Origin: UBA2277 sp035477615
GTDB lineage: Bacteria > Patescibacteriota > Microgenomatia > UBA1400 > MFAQ01
Assembly: GCA_035477615.1 (NCBI GenBank)
Contig: DATIKJ010000009.1
Span: 1 to 36,152, forward strand
Reading direction: 5' to 3'
Length of the DNA: 36,152 nucleotides
Position numbers and translations under genes: made by a program. Below are positions 24,275 to 32,489 of the stretch, piece by piece (position 1 is the stretch's first letter; each line of letters begins with the position of its first letter). The notes below the pieces were generated by a model. It was given only the letters and a program-made list of their open reading frames with translations, searched no databases and had not been told where the DNA came from.

Positions 24275-25349
24275 TTTTTCTCGCCTTTCTTTTGACCGGC
24301 CAACTTTCTATCTTGTTATAAGGGTTCTCCGGGCTATATGACCTCAAAAACCGAAGCATTAACATGAGAGCGACTTCCCACTCTCTTTCCATCATTAGAA
24401 AGTCAATCTCCCATGCAATGTTTCCCAAGCAACATTCACCACTAACATCGACATGTGGGTGATAACTATCAAAGACTTCACCTTCAACAACTCGGGTATT
24501 ATTACGACACCCTATCCTAAAATTCATAGGGTCAATAATCACGTCAAACATACCAATGTCGTAAATTTCTCCTTCATACTCAATATCAATTTGACCAACC
24601 GGAATACAAATTCCGCTATGGATCATCGAGATACTGCCCGTAGATGAAAATTTACACAAAAATTGGTAAACATCCTCAAAGGTCGACTCATCAACTTCTT
24701 TTGTCGGCATTGACTGTAATCTTTTAATTCTGCTTAATCTTTCAGAAATTATCAGCTTTTTTTCACCCAACTTGGCATTCAGTGAAGCAATATCACCTTC
24801 TATCGAATGGCTTCTTCCCGTCAAATCTCTATAGGATGATACAAACTTTTTCTCGTCGTCACTTGACAAACGACCTTTCATTTCTTTGTCAAATTCTTCT
24901 TCGTTTGACAGATACAGAAAATAATCATCCAAAATCGGTTTCAATAATTTTTCTGCATTACTTAGATATCCTGGACAATTGTGAATCAAGTCAAACAGTA
25001 CATAGATAGTCTTACCAACGATCAAAGCTACCTTGTAGCCGGAAGGCTCAACGATCACCTTACCCACACCTTCATCACAACTATCAAGAATAGTGCCCTC
25101 ATCTTGGCCATCCAAAAGGACACACCCATAAGCCTCAGGTATATTCATCTCCTTCATTGATCTACGACTTGGCTTGCTCCAAAGGTATATATACAACCCA
25201 AAATCATCACCTCCTGGGTCACGCGCCTCACCATGAGGATAAGATATATAAATACTACTTCTTATTTTTTGCGCAAACTCTTGCAAACATTTCTCTAGTG
25301 GAACGGTCATAAAATTACCCTCGACCCTCACTTCAAACTCAGTCTCCAT
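24267..25349 (-). CDS. E2 (UBC)-like protein with novel N-terminal domain, copy 1
   Basis: 360 residues from the ATG at 25347-25349, with GGAGG 5 nt upstream; a TTG four codons earlier overlaps the ribosome site. E2-like C-terminus: IPVGQIDIEYEGEIYDIGMF, then YHPHVDVSGECCLGN (the HPN-like triad is HPH) with the presumed catalytic Cys C307, then MLRFLRSYSPENPYNKIESW. The N-terminal domain (1-210) has strand-rich stretches (SIYISYPHGEARD, GYKVALIVGKTIYVLFDLIH) and a helical LKPILDDYFLYLSNEEEFDK region shared with copy 2. It is the first gene of the operon, behind a strong promoter. It could pass the modifier from E1 to targets, but no partner residues can be proven from sequence. Confidence 0.7.
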   Translation of the reverse strand: METEFEVRVEGNFMTVPLEKCLQEFAQKIRSSIYISYPHGEARDPGGDDFGLYIYLWSKPSRRSMKEMNIPEAYGCVLLDGQDEGTILDSCDEGVGKVIVEPSGYKVALIVGKTIYVLFDLIHNCPGYLSNAEKLLKPILDDYFLYLSNEEEFDKEMKGRLSSDDEKKFVSSYRDLTGRSHSIEGDIASLNAKLGEKKLIISERLSRIKRLQSMPTKEVDESTFEDVYQFLCKFSSTGSISMIHSGICIPVGQIDIEYEGEIYDIGMFDVIIDPMNFRIGCRNNTRVVEGEVFDSYHPHVDVSGECCLGNIAWEIDFLMMEREWEVALMLMLRFLRSYSPENPYNKIESWPVKRKARKNG

Positions 25350-25402
25350 TCTCTCCTCCAATTTTGAATTTAAAAGTTCATCGGAGAAAACCGATACCCG
25401 AG

Positions 25403-25431
25403 ATTATAACTCTGCCTATAGGTTAATTCAA
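25403..25431 (-). promoter_or_regulatory. Promoter of the ubiquitin-like operon
   Basis: On minus: TTGAAT (25426-25431), a 17-nt spacer, TATAAT (25403-25408). The start is expected near 25396, leaving a leader of about 47 nt with a small TCGG/CCGA hairpin. It separates the operon from tmk. Confidence 0.75.
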
Positions 25432-25445
25432 GCCCCTCAATACCC

Positions 25446-26075
25446 CTAAAACATGTCAAATTCACGCAGAACAGCCAAAGAGTCCGCTACCACCTTCTCT
25501 TTACTCTGTGACGCATCAATTACTCTCCAAAAATCAGGGTATTTCACCGACAAATCCATATATGCCTGCCTGACCCGCTTATGAAACTCCATCTCCATCA
25601 CATCGTACCTATCAGCATCAGTACAGCCAGATTTACGCTGCATAGCTAGCTCCGGCACCAGATCAAAATGAAGGACTAGATCAGGCAACAATCCTTTTGT
25701 GGCAATCTTGCTCACTGCCAAGATAATCTCTCTGTCTACCCCCTCACCATATCCTTGATAAGCAAAGGTCGAAAACCAGTACCTATCCAAAAATACACCT
25801 TTCCCTGGCTTCTTCCCTTCCAGTATTGGAAGTACTTCAGTATTAACCAAATTCGCCCTTGAAGCCGTGTAGCCAAACAAGGCCGCCAACGGATCAATAC
25901 TCCACTCACGATGGCTCTGTACAGCATTTCTAACCGCTTCTCCAAAAATAGTGCCTCCAGGTTCTCTAAAAAATTTCCAGTCATGCAATGTTCCTTTAAT
26001 TCCATCCACTGCTGTAGTTTTTCCCACTCCACTGCCACCCTCTGCCACCAAAAATGGTTTTTTAAATTCCGTCAT
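25446..26075 (-). CDS. tmk: Thymidylate kinase
   Basis: 209 residues. Phosphorylates dTMP to dTDP. P-loop GGSGVGKTT (13-21), the substrate motif FFREPGGT (about 35-42), FLDRYWFSTFAYQGYG (the DR(Y/W) signature near 96-110) and the LID region around MQRKSGCTDADRYD. AAAGGACAG precedes the ATG, which overlaps the upstream small gene by 14 bp. It is near the thyX-like gene, consistent with dTTP synthesis. Confidence 0.95.
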   Translation of the reverse strand: MTEFKKPFLVAEGGSGVGKTTAVDGIKGTLHDWKFFREPGGTIFGEAVRNAVQSHREWSIDPLAALFGYTASRANLVNTEVLPILEGKKPGKGVFLDRYWFSTFAYQGYGEGVDREIILAVSKIATKGLLPDLVLHFDLVPELAMQRKSGCTDADRYDVMEMEFHKRVRQAYMDLSVKYPDFWRVIDASQSKEKVVADSLAVLREFDMF

Positions 26076-26298
26076 TTTCTGTCCTTTTAGTTATATCTAA
26101 TATCTTGATCACTTCTTCGGGTAACTCTGCTGTTGGATCCCCAACATACCTTCTATACTCAGCCAACACCGCCTCATAAGAAGTAACAATTGATTCCCCT
26201 ACTTTCTTTTCCATAGCTCCTGTTTCCAAATCTACCACTTCTCCTTCCCCACCCACATATCTTTTATGAAATGCACTTTCAAAAATTCTTTCTGTCAT
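26062..26298 (-). CDS. Hypothetical protein, 78 aa
   Basis: Start taken at the ATG 26296-26298; a longer frame to 26412 would run back inside the transporter gene. Not recognised. Short and charged (FESAFHKRYVGGEGEVVDLE; VIKILDITKRTEN), with no membrane segment and no strong ribosome site. It lies between the transporter and tmk and overlaps the latter, so it is likely co-transcribed. Confidence 0.5.
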   Translation of the reverse strand: MTERIFESAFHKRYVGGEGEVVDLETGAMEKKVGESIVTSYEAVLAEYRRYVGDPTAELPEEVIKILDITKRTENDGI

Positions 26299-26339
26299 GC
26301 AATAACTTAAACCAAATTTTACATCTTGTCTATACCCAT

Positions 26340-27617
26340 TTAAAACGTAAAACCAAAGAAGCTTGCAACCATCAGTGCAACTGCTATTGCCATAAAAACA
26401 AAAGTTATCCAAGCAATAACTCTGTTTAAACTTTTAGACCTATGTTCCCCCACAATTTTCTTATCACCAGATAGTTTTATGATAATAAATATCAAAGGTA
26501 CGGCCGCCGTGCCATTAATAATGGCTGCATAATATAATGCTTGCATTGTGTTTATACCCAACAAATTTATTAATACTCCGATAATTGTTGACGCAACAAT
26601 AATTAAGTAAAAACCCTTTGCTTTAGAAAATTTTTTTGACAGTCCCTCTTCAATTCCCAAAGCGTCTGACACTGCATAACCTACCGACCCAGCTAAAACT
26701 GGTATTGACTGCAAACCAATACCAATAATACCGATAGCAAATAATACATAAGCAAGATCTCCAGCAAGTGGTCGCAGCGCCATCGCCGCTTGTTGTGGTG
26801 TCTCAATACTAAATACTCCCTCATTATGAAGAGTTGAAGCTGTTGTTAAAACGATAAAAAATGCCATCGCACTAGAAAAAATCATACCAATTTTCGTATC
26901 AACTCCCATATTAAATATCTCTCTTTTACTTATTTTTGGTTTTATATCAAAGTCAGCAATTTTCTTTTTTGCAATCTCTTCTTCCACTTCTCCTGATGCC
27001 TGCCAAAAAAATAAATAAGGCGAAATAGAGGTTCCTAAAAATCCCACCAATGTCATCAAATAAATCATATTAAACTCAACATGAGGAACCAATGTAGATA
27101 TCGCTATCTCCTTCCAATCTTGTTTTACCATCAAAGCAGTTACCATATATACAAGTAGGGTCAGCCCCAACCATTTCAACACTTTTGAGTATTGTTTGTA
27201 AGAAACCCGTATCTGTATATAAATTATTAACCCAGCAATAATCAAAATCCAAAAAAAATAGGGCAAACCGAAAAGCATCTGTAAAGAAGCCGCCATTATG
27301 CCAAAATCTGCCCCAATATTTATCGTGTTAGCAACAGCCAAAAGCATCACCGCAAACCACATCACACTTTTTGAGTGATACTTCTTAATCACCCCTGCTA
27401 GTCCCCTGCCTGTCACCATGCCGATTCGCCCACACATCTCTTGAATTGCCACCATCGCCGGAATCAAAAACAGCGTCATCCAACTCATTTTGTATCCATG
27501 CTGCGCTCCAGCAATCGAGTACGTCGCCACACCAGACGGATCATCATCAGCCGCCCCAGTTACAAAACCAGGTCCAATCTTTCCAAAAAATCTACGCACC
27601 TTACTCCAGACAGCCAT
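26340..27617 (-). CDS. NRAMP-family divalent metal transporter, variant metal site
   Basis: 425 residues with about 11 membrane helices. NRAMP proteins carry divalent metals with protons. The first helix reads ADDDPSG (D26-P27-S28-G29), not the classical DPGN, and the sixth reads GTSISPY with Ser (S199), not the Met of MPH. So the Asp stays while the Asn and Met metal ligands are lost. Members lacking that Met are known among Mg2+-type NRAMP relatives (NRMT), so magnesium or another hard metal is more likely than manganese or iron. The start is the ATG at 27615-27617. Confidence 0.88.
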   Translation of the reverse strand: MAVWSKVRRFFGKIGPGFVTGAADDDPSGVATYSIAGAQHGYKMSWMTLFLIPAMVAIQEMCGRIGMVTGRGLAGVIKKYHSKSVMWFAVMLLAVANTINIGADFGIMAASLQMLFGLPYFFWILIIAGLIIYIQIRVSYKQYSKVLKWLGLTLLVYMVTALMVKQDWKEIAISTLVPHVEFNMIYLMTLVGFLGTSISPYLFFWQASGEVEEEIAKKKIADFDIKPKISKREIFNMGVDTKIGMIFSSAMAFFIVLTTASTLHNEGVFSIETPQQAAMALRPLAGDLAYVLFAIGIIGIGLQSIPVLAGSVGYAVSDALGIEEGLSKKFSKAKGFYLIIVASTIIGVLINLLGINTMQALYYAAIINGTAAVPLIFIIIKLSGDKKIVGEHRSKSLNRVIAWITFVFMAIAVALMVASFFGFTF

Positions 27618-27669
27618 GTTTCATCATAAACAATTTATTCTCTAAATGAAATGCACAAAATACCATCTA

Positions 27670-27700
27670 TTGACAGTAACCATCTCCACAACATTACAAT
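27670..27700 (+). promoter_or_regulatory. Promoter of the ThyX-like gene
   Basis: TTGACA (27670-27675), a 19-nt spacer (long), TACAAT (27695-27700). The preferred ATG (27706) lies 5 nt further, so the mRNA would be leaderless or nearly so; this decides the start against the upstream ATG at 27646. Confidence 0.5.
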
Positions 27701-27705
27701 ATGCC

Positions 27706-29355
27706 ATGACAAAGACTGAAACGGAAAAAAATCTAGAAATTAATTACCCTCATGTCGAAATTCCACAATATAATAGTAGAATTTCTCTAATACTACGTTC
27801 TGAAGCCCCAATCGACACAAAAACACTCACAAAAAAACAAAGGGAGGATTTAAACTCAACCACAGTTATCGCCGGACAAGCAGGTCGCATGTGCTATACC
27901 AACTCTTCTCCATCCCCACTTGATTACAACTTAAAATCAAATAGTTATCGCGAAACGACAGATAAAATTTCCACACAAACCAGAGAAAAAGGCCACAGTT
28001 CAACTAGAGAACACGTTCACTACACATTTAAAATTGACGGCATCTCTCGCAACGCCATCTACTATCTACACTCTCATCCTCACTACGTGACCGATATGCA
28101 GTCCCAACGTTACTGCAATTTTTCGGTAACCAAACCAATTGTTCCAGAACTCGAAAATCCAGAAATACAACAAAGGGTAAATGACGCTGCCAAAGATCTG
28201 GTCACCGGCTATAACGATCTGTATAAGCTACTAACTCCTACTACCAAAGAACTTATCCTTGAAAGATTCCCCAGCAGAAACAACTCTAAATGGGAAGCAA
28301 AAGTCAACGATGAAGCCTGCAAAAAATCTCAAGAAATTGCCCGCTATCTTCTACCTCTTGGAACACCAACCAACCTCTATCACACCATTTCAGAGTTGAC
28401 TCTTCTTCGTCTCTACCATCAATCACAAACTATGCCCGTCCAACCGGAAATGAGACAAATAATTGATGGTATGGTTGGTACCGTCGCCCAAGTCGACCTC
28501 AAAATCCTTCAAGAAATTTCTCAACCTTTATCTCAAGATATCGAACCAATTCTGCAAATAGAAGACTTCTCCAAATTTGCCGATGAATACGACAGTGTTC
28601 TCGCTAATTACCAAATAAAGCTTGACGATGACAACCAGCTTCCTTCCAATAAGCTAGCGAGAGCAGTCCGTGAAACCCTGGGAAAAAGTTCACAGGAACT
28701 TCCCAACGAAGAAGCCCTCGACCTTCTACTTAATCCTGCCAAAAATAAAATGCTTTCCGAAACAAATGGTGACATCACCATTGATCGACTGGGACAGTGT
28801 CTTAATCAAGTTAGTCTTTCCTTTCTTATCTCTCTTAGCCACGTCGCCAATGAGCAGTTCCATCGTCATCGTACATTTGACCATACTGAACAAATTCAAC
28901 TTTCTATACCTCAAAAAGACTCTGACATTATTGTACCCACCATCTTAGAAAAAAACCCTGAAGCTCTTAATCTCTATCTCTCAATCCAAAAACGACACAA
29001 TATAGTCTTACAAGATCTTTTTGATCAAGGAGTCGCCTTGGACAAACTACAGTACTTGTTTACCAACGCTACCCGCGTCCGTAAATCTGTAAATGCTCCT
29101 CTCGGCGCTATCTATCACTTCATCAAACTGCGTACCTGTCTCACCGCCCAAGAAGAAATTTACCATATAGCTGTTTCTCTCACTCAACAAATACTCGACC
29201 TTGACCCCGCATTGGCAAAATATTTTCAAAATCCTTCACCTTGTGGTATTCGCCACCAAGCTGGTGAAAAACCATTATGCCCCGAAGGAGATCGTTACTG
29301 CGGTGTACGAGTCTGGGATATCAATATCAAAGATTTTCCTAAACGCTATATCTAA
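27706..29355 (+). CDS. Large ThyX-like (flavin-dependent thymidylate synthase) protein, two-domain
   Basis: 549 residues, about twice a normal ThyX. ThyX makes dTMP from dUMP using FAD and methylene-THF. The N-terminal half carries ISRNAIYYLHSHPHYVTDMQ and SQRYCNF, which aligns with the ThyX signature RHRxxSxNExSxRY but with SHP in place of RHR and with the S..RY kept. The C-terminal half carries the RHR (EQFHRHRTFDHTEQ) but loses the S..RY, and ends with YHFIKLRTCLTAQEEIYHIA, a ThyX-like AQxEIR helix. It therefore looks like a tandem duplication in which each copy retained part of the site. An upstream ATG (27646) is less likely. It is close to tmk. No thyA was seen in the window. Confidence 0.75.
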   Translation: MTKTETEKNLEINYPHVEIPQYNSRISLILRSEAPIDTKTLTKKQREDLNSTTVIAGQAGRMCYTNSSPSPLDYNLKSNSYRETTDKISTQTREKGHSSTREHVHYTFKIDGISRNAIYYLHSHPHYVTDMQSQRYCNFSVTKPIVPELENPEIQQRVNDAAKDLVTGYNDLYKLLTPTTKELILERFPSRNNSKWEAKVNDEACKKSQEIARYLLPLGTPTNLYHTISELTLLRLYHQSQTMPVQPEMRQIIDGMVGTVAQVDLKILQEISQPLSQDIEPILQIEDFSKFADEYDSVLANYQIKLDDDNQLPSNKLARAVRETLGKSSQELPNEEALDLLLNPAKNKMLSETNGDITIDRLGQCLNQVSLSFLISLSHVANEQFHRHRTFDHTEQIQLSIPQKDSDIIVPTILEKNPEALNLYLSIQKRHNIVLQDLFDQGVALDKLQYLFTNATRVRKSVNAPLGAIYHFIKLRTCLTAQEEIYHIAVSLTQQILDLDPALAKYFQNPSPCGIRHQAGEKPLCPEGDRYCGVRVWDINIKDFPKRYI

Positions 29356-29378
29356 AAAAACCCCGATTTTATTCGGGG
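29354..29378 (-). terminator. Rho-independent terminator of the 29393 gene
   Basis: Stem CCCCGA (29361-29366) / TCGGGG (29373-29378) with an A-run 29354-29360 (U-run on minus). It overlaps the stop codon region of the convergent ThyX-like gene. Confidence 0.85.
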
Positions 29379-29392
29379 CTATCAAACACAAT

Positions 29393-29932
29393 CTACATCG
29401 TCATCTCGTTTTCGATACTTCCAAGGTGAAACAAGACCATTTTTCGTACTGGACCCAACTCTCCATTCATAAAAATCTCTTGACATGTCTGGGTCAAGAC
29501 ATCTTCACCCGCATGCCAATCACCCAAAAGGAACGACACACAATAAGAAACGGTGTATTTAGAATAATGTGCAATGGCATCTACAATCTCTTGAGGTAAA
29601 CGTTCCGAAAAATCATCAAGCACAAACACATTCTCCTGAAGATCAGATCGAAAAAGTACCCCGAATCTTGGAATAAATGGGTTTAGTTCAGGATATCTCT
29701 TACCAAAATCATTCCAAAATTTTTTACCGTTGACTGTCTCTTCATTAACCCTGAACACTACTTTCTTCTCACGCACAAACAGATTGCCAACGGCACAGCT
29801 GGAAAACACATCAACTACATGGAATTTCTCCAAATTGTCTTCGGACTGTTCCAGAATCCAGCCAATGGGCATAATCGCTTTAAGCTGAGGCAGATTCGTA
29901 CCAGACTTCATCGGAAAAGTTACTTGAAACAT
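29393..29932 (-). CDS. Hypothetical protein
   Basis: 179 residues, not recognised. Soluble and beta-rich, with an acidic middle and VFVLDDFSERLPQEIVDAIA in the C-terminal half. TAGGAGG lies shortly before the ATG, and a terminator follows. It shares the general style of the 8416-9618 small unknowns, without clear sequence identity. No neighbour gives a functional clue. Confidence 0.65.
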   Translation of the reverse strand: MFQVTFPMKSGTNLPQLKAIMPIGWILEQSEDNLEKFHVVDVFSSCAVGNLFVREKKVVFRVNEETVNGKKFWNDFGKRYPELNPFIPRFGVLFRSDLQENVFVLDDFSERLPQEIVDAIAHYSKYTVSYCVSFLLGDWHAGEDVLTQTCQEIFMNGELGPVRKMVLFHLGSIENEMTM

Positions 29933-30028
29933 TTTTTCCTCCTAGGGAAATTTGAAATAAATGTGCATCAAACTGATTAATTCTATCTCACACTACCTCA
30001 AAAATCAATCTTATGGGTTTAAAGTTCC

Positions 30029-30057
30029 TTGACAAAGAAGATTATAGGTTTTATAAT
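30029..30057 (+). promoter_or_regulatory. Consensus sigma70 promoter of the 30100 gene
   Basis: TTGACA (30029-30034), 17-nt spacer, TATAAT (30052-30057), both hexamers fully consensus. The leader is about 35 nt, with GGAGGC before the ATG. Confidence 0.88.
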
Positions 30058-30099
30058 TTCGCATAGCAAATTTGACCAAGTTCTTTAAATGGAGGCAAA

Positions 30100-30390
30100 A
30101 TGTTCACTGCTATAAAAAAGGATCTCGTTCAATGGAAAGAGAACATCCACCCAAACACTCTTCAAAGCTTCTATAAAGCAGCTGTCACTCTGGGCATAAT
30201 GGCTCTAGTGTTTGTTTTCCTCGGCCAGAGCATAGATATTTATGCACTATCTATCCTGGGCATTGTGTTTCTTGTAGTCATGAACACCCTAAACGCAATT
30301 ATCAATTATCTTGAAGGAAAGAATATTTCTGCAATCTTCTTCATTATATTTGGCACTACTTGGTGTTTTCTTTTATTTCGAGGTATTTGA
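30100..30390 (+). CDS. Small membrane protein
   Basis: 96 residues, not recognised. Three hydrophobic segments (about 27-43, 46-68 and 76-93) with a short amphipathic N-terminus. GGAGG lies 6 nt upstream. It has a consensus promoter and its own terminator, so it is probably well expressed. Function unknown. Confidence 0.65.
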   Translation: MFTAIKKDLVQWKENIHPNTLQSFYKAAVTLGIMALVFVFLGQSIDIYALSILGIVFLVVMNTLNAIINYLEGKNISAIFFIIFGTTWCFLLFRGI

Positions 30391-30420
30391 AAGCAACCCA
30401 ACAATAATTGATTATTACTA

Positions 30421-30446
30421 ACCCTCCCCTAATCGGAGGGTTTTTC
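30421..30446 (+). terminator. Rho-independent terminator of the 30100 gene
   Basis: Stem ACCCTCC (30421-30427) / GGAGGGT (30435-30441) followed by TTTTT. It overlaps the 3' end of the convergent topA. Confidence 0.85.
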
Positions 30447-32447
30447 TTGATCTTCTTTCTTCGTCCCCGGCTTGTGCCAGCTAGCCCAAGTACAGTTTGG
30501 ATAGTCTTCACAGCCATAAAAAGCTCTACCCGTTTTCGTTTTTTTCAGGACCACTCTCTTACCGCACTTCTCGCACTTCACTTCATCCACGTACTCAATA
30601 TACGGCGCGGTGTACTTGCACTCTGGATACTTGGAACACGATAAAAATTTCCCAAACTTTCCATCTCTGATTACTTCATCTCCTTCATGACAAACCGGAC
30701 ATTTTTTGCCCGTGCTCACCGCTGGTACCCCTACCCTGGCACTATCCTTATCTACACTTATGATTTTGTCTCTAAACACTCCCCAAAACTGGCTCAACAT
30801 CTTTTTCCATTTCAGTTTGCCATCAGCTACATCATCCAACTCACTTTCCATCTTAGCGGTAAACTCATACTCCATTTGTTTGGGAAAGTTGGCCACCAAA
30901 AAGTCTACTACTGCCATACCAATACTTGTAGGGAAAAATTTTCTTTCTTTTTGCTCTATATAACGCCGATCAATAATCGTAGAAATAATTGCCGCGTAGG
31001 TTGATGGTCGACCAATACCTCTTTTTTCCAGTTCTTTAATAAGCGAAGCATCATTAAATCTTGCCGGTGGTTGAGTGAACTTCTGCTCCCCTGTTACTTT
31101 ATTTTTTTTCAATTTATCCCCTATCACCATCTCTGGTAAAATCTGTGCTTCATCCTTGTCTTTATCTTTCAAGAATAGCTTCTTCCAACCTGCAAATTTT
31201 ATTACAGCACCAGTTGCTGTTAGTTCATTTTCTCCAGCCTCTACCACTACCTTTGTGTCATCAAATAAAGCATCAGCCATCTGACAACCAATTGTCCTTC
31301 TCCAAATAAGTGAGTATAACTTTTCCTGATCATGAGCCATCTCCTGCCCCGTAAACTTTTCCGGTGATATCTCAATATGAGTTGGCCGCACTGCCTCATG
31401 AGCTTCTTGAGCAACTACTTTTCCCGCCGTTTTGTACATTCTTGGACTACTCGGTAAAAACTCTGCTCCGTATGTCTCTCTAATGAATTTGCGTACCGTC
31501 TCGATAGCTACAGGCGCTAAATTGAAAGAGTCAGTACGATGATAAGTAATGTCACCTTGCTCGTACAACCTCTGCGCCACATTCATGGTTTTCTTGGCCG
31601 ACCATCCCAAAACATTAGCGCTGGCCTGTTGCAATGTCGAAGTCTTAAATGGTGGATGAGGACTGGCTTTTCTCTCGGACTTTTTAACATTGGCTACCAC
31701 ATAATCTGCTTTTTCCAGCTCTGCCAAAACTATCTTTGCCGTCTCGCCATCGTGAATATCAGCTTTCTTTCCCTTTACTCTCGCCAGCTCCACCTCAAAC
31801 TTTTCTCCCTTAACAGTTTCTACTTGCACTTTTATCTGCCAGTACTCATCGGGCTTAAATTTATCAATTTCCCTTTCTCGTTCGACAATAAGCCTCACCG
31901 CCACACTCTGCACCCGACCGGCCGAAAGACCACGCCTGACCTTCTTCCATAAAATGGGTGAGAGTTTGTAACCGACTAGTCGATCCAAAAAACGTCTGGC
32001 TTGCTGAGCATCAACCAAGTTCATATCAATGTCTCTCGGATGCTCCAAAGCCTCCATAATAGCCTCCTTGGTGATCGAGTGGAATGCAATTCTCTTAAAT
32101 ACCAACTTCTCTTTTTTGGCTAGCCTTTTTGAACCTTTTAAAATATGTTCTACGTGCCAGGCAATCGCCTCTCCTTCTCTATCAGGATCAGAAGCTAAAA
32201 TCACTTCATCTGCCTTAGCGGCCGCGTCTTCAAGCTTTTTTACCTGCTCCCCCTTGCCTTCCATGAGCTCGTATGAAGGCTCAAAGTCAAACTCTCCCTT
32301 CCCTTCATCTTTAATCTCAATTCCCATCTTACTCTTGGGTAGATCACGCACATGACCCATCGAGGCCATGATCTGGTAATCGCTGCCTAAGTATTTACCT
32401 AAGCTTTTTGTTTTGGTAGGAGACTCAACAATAATTAATTTATTCAT
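30429..32447 (-). CDS. topA: DNA topoisomerase I
   Basis: 672 residues from the ATG at 32445-32447; the frame continues upstream through a low-quality stretch (Cys/Phe-rich) that is better read as leader. A type IA topoisomerase relaxing negative supercoils. Toprim Glu E8 and D87-P-D89-R-E91, the nucleophile Y302 in GDITYHRTDS, and two C-terminal zinc ribbons (CPVC/CSKYPEC and CEKC/CEDYPNC). Start context: LIIVESPTKTKSL is the canonical N-terminus. Its leader carries an element shared with rpsB. Confidence 0.96.
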   Translation of the reverse strand: MNKLIIVESPTKTKSLGKYLGSDYQIMASMGHVRDLPKSKMGIEIKDEGKGEFDFEPSYELMEGKGEQVKKLEDAAAKADEVILASDPDREGEAIAWHVEHILKGSKRLAKKEKLVFKRIAFHSITKEAIMEALEHPRDIDMNLVDAQQARRFLDRLVGYKLSPILWKKVRRGLSAGRVQSVAVRLIVEREREIDKFKPDEYWQIKVQVETVKGEKFEVELARVKGKKADIHDGETAKIVLAELEKADYVVANVKKSERKASPHPPFKTSTLQQASANVLGWSAKKTMNVAQRLYEQGDITYHRTDSFNLAPVAIETVRKFIRETYGAEFLPSSPRMYKTAGKVVAQEAHEAVRPTHIEISPEKFTGQEMAHDQEKLYSLIWRRTIGCQMADALFDDTKVVVEAGENELTATGAVIKFAGWKKLFLKDKDKDEAQILPEMVIGDKLKKNKVTGEQKFTQPPARFNDASLIKELEKRGIGRPSTYAAIISTIIDRRYIEQKERKFFPTSIGMAVVDFLVANFPKQMEYEFTAKMESELDDVADGKLKWKKMLSQFWGVFRDKIISVDKDSARVGVPAVSTGKKCPVCHEGDEVIRDGKFGKFLSCSKYPECKYTAPYIEYVDEVKCEKCGKRVVLKKTKTGRAFYGCEDYPNCTWASWHKPGTKKEDQEKPSD

Positions 32448-32489
32448 TACTCTTAAAAATATACAGCAAAAACAGAAGCCACATTCTAT

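Noticed and set aside
26299..26412. Long version of the small gene before tmk
   Set aside because: It would run 73 bp back inside the transporter coding region with an unlikely Cys-rich sequence. The ATG at 26298 gives a cleaner protein.
27646..27705. Upstream ATG for the ThyX-like gene
   Set aside because: The -35 and -10 elements lie inside this stretch, so the codons would not be transcribed from that promoter, and no ribosome site precedes it.
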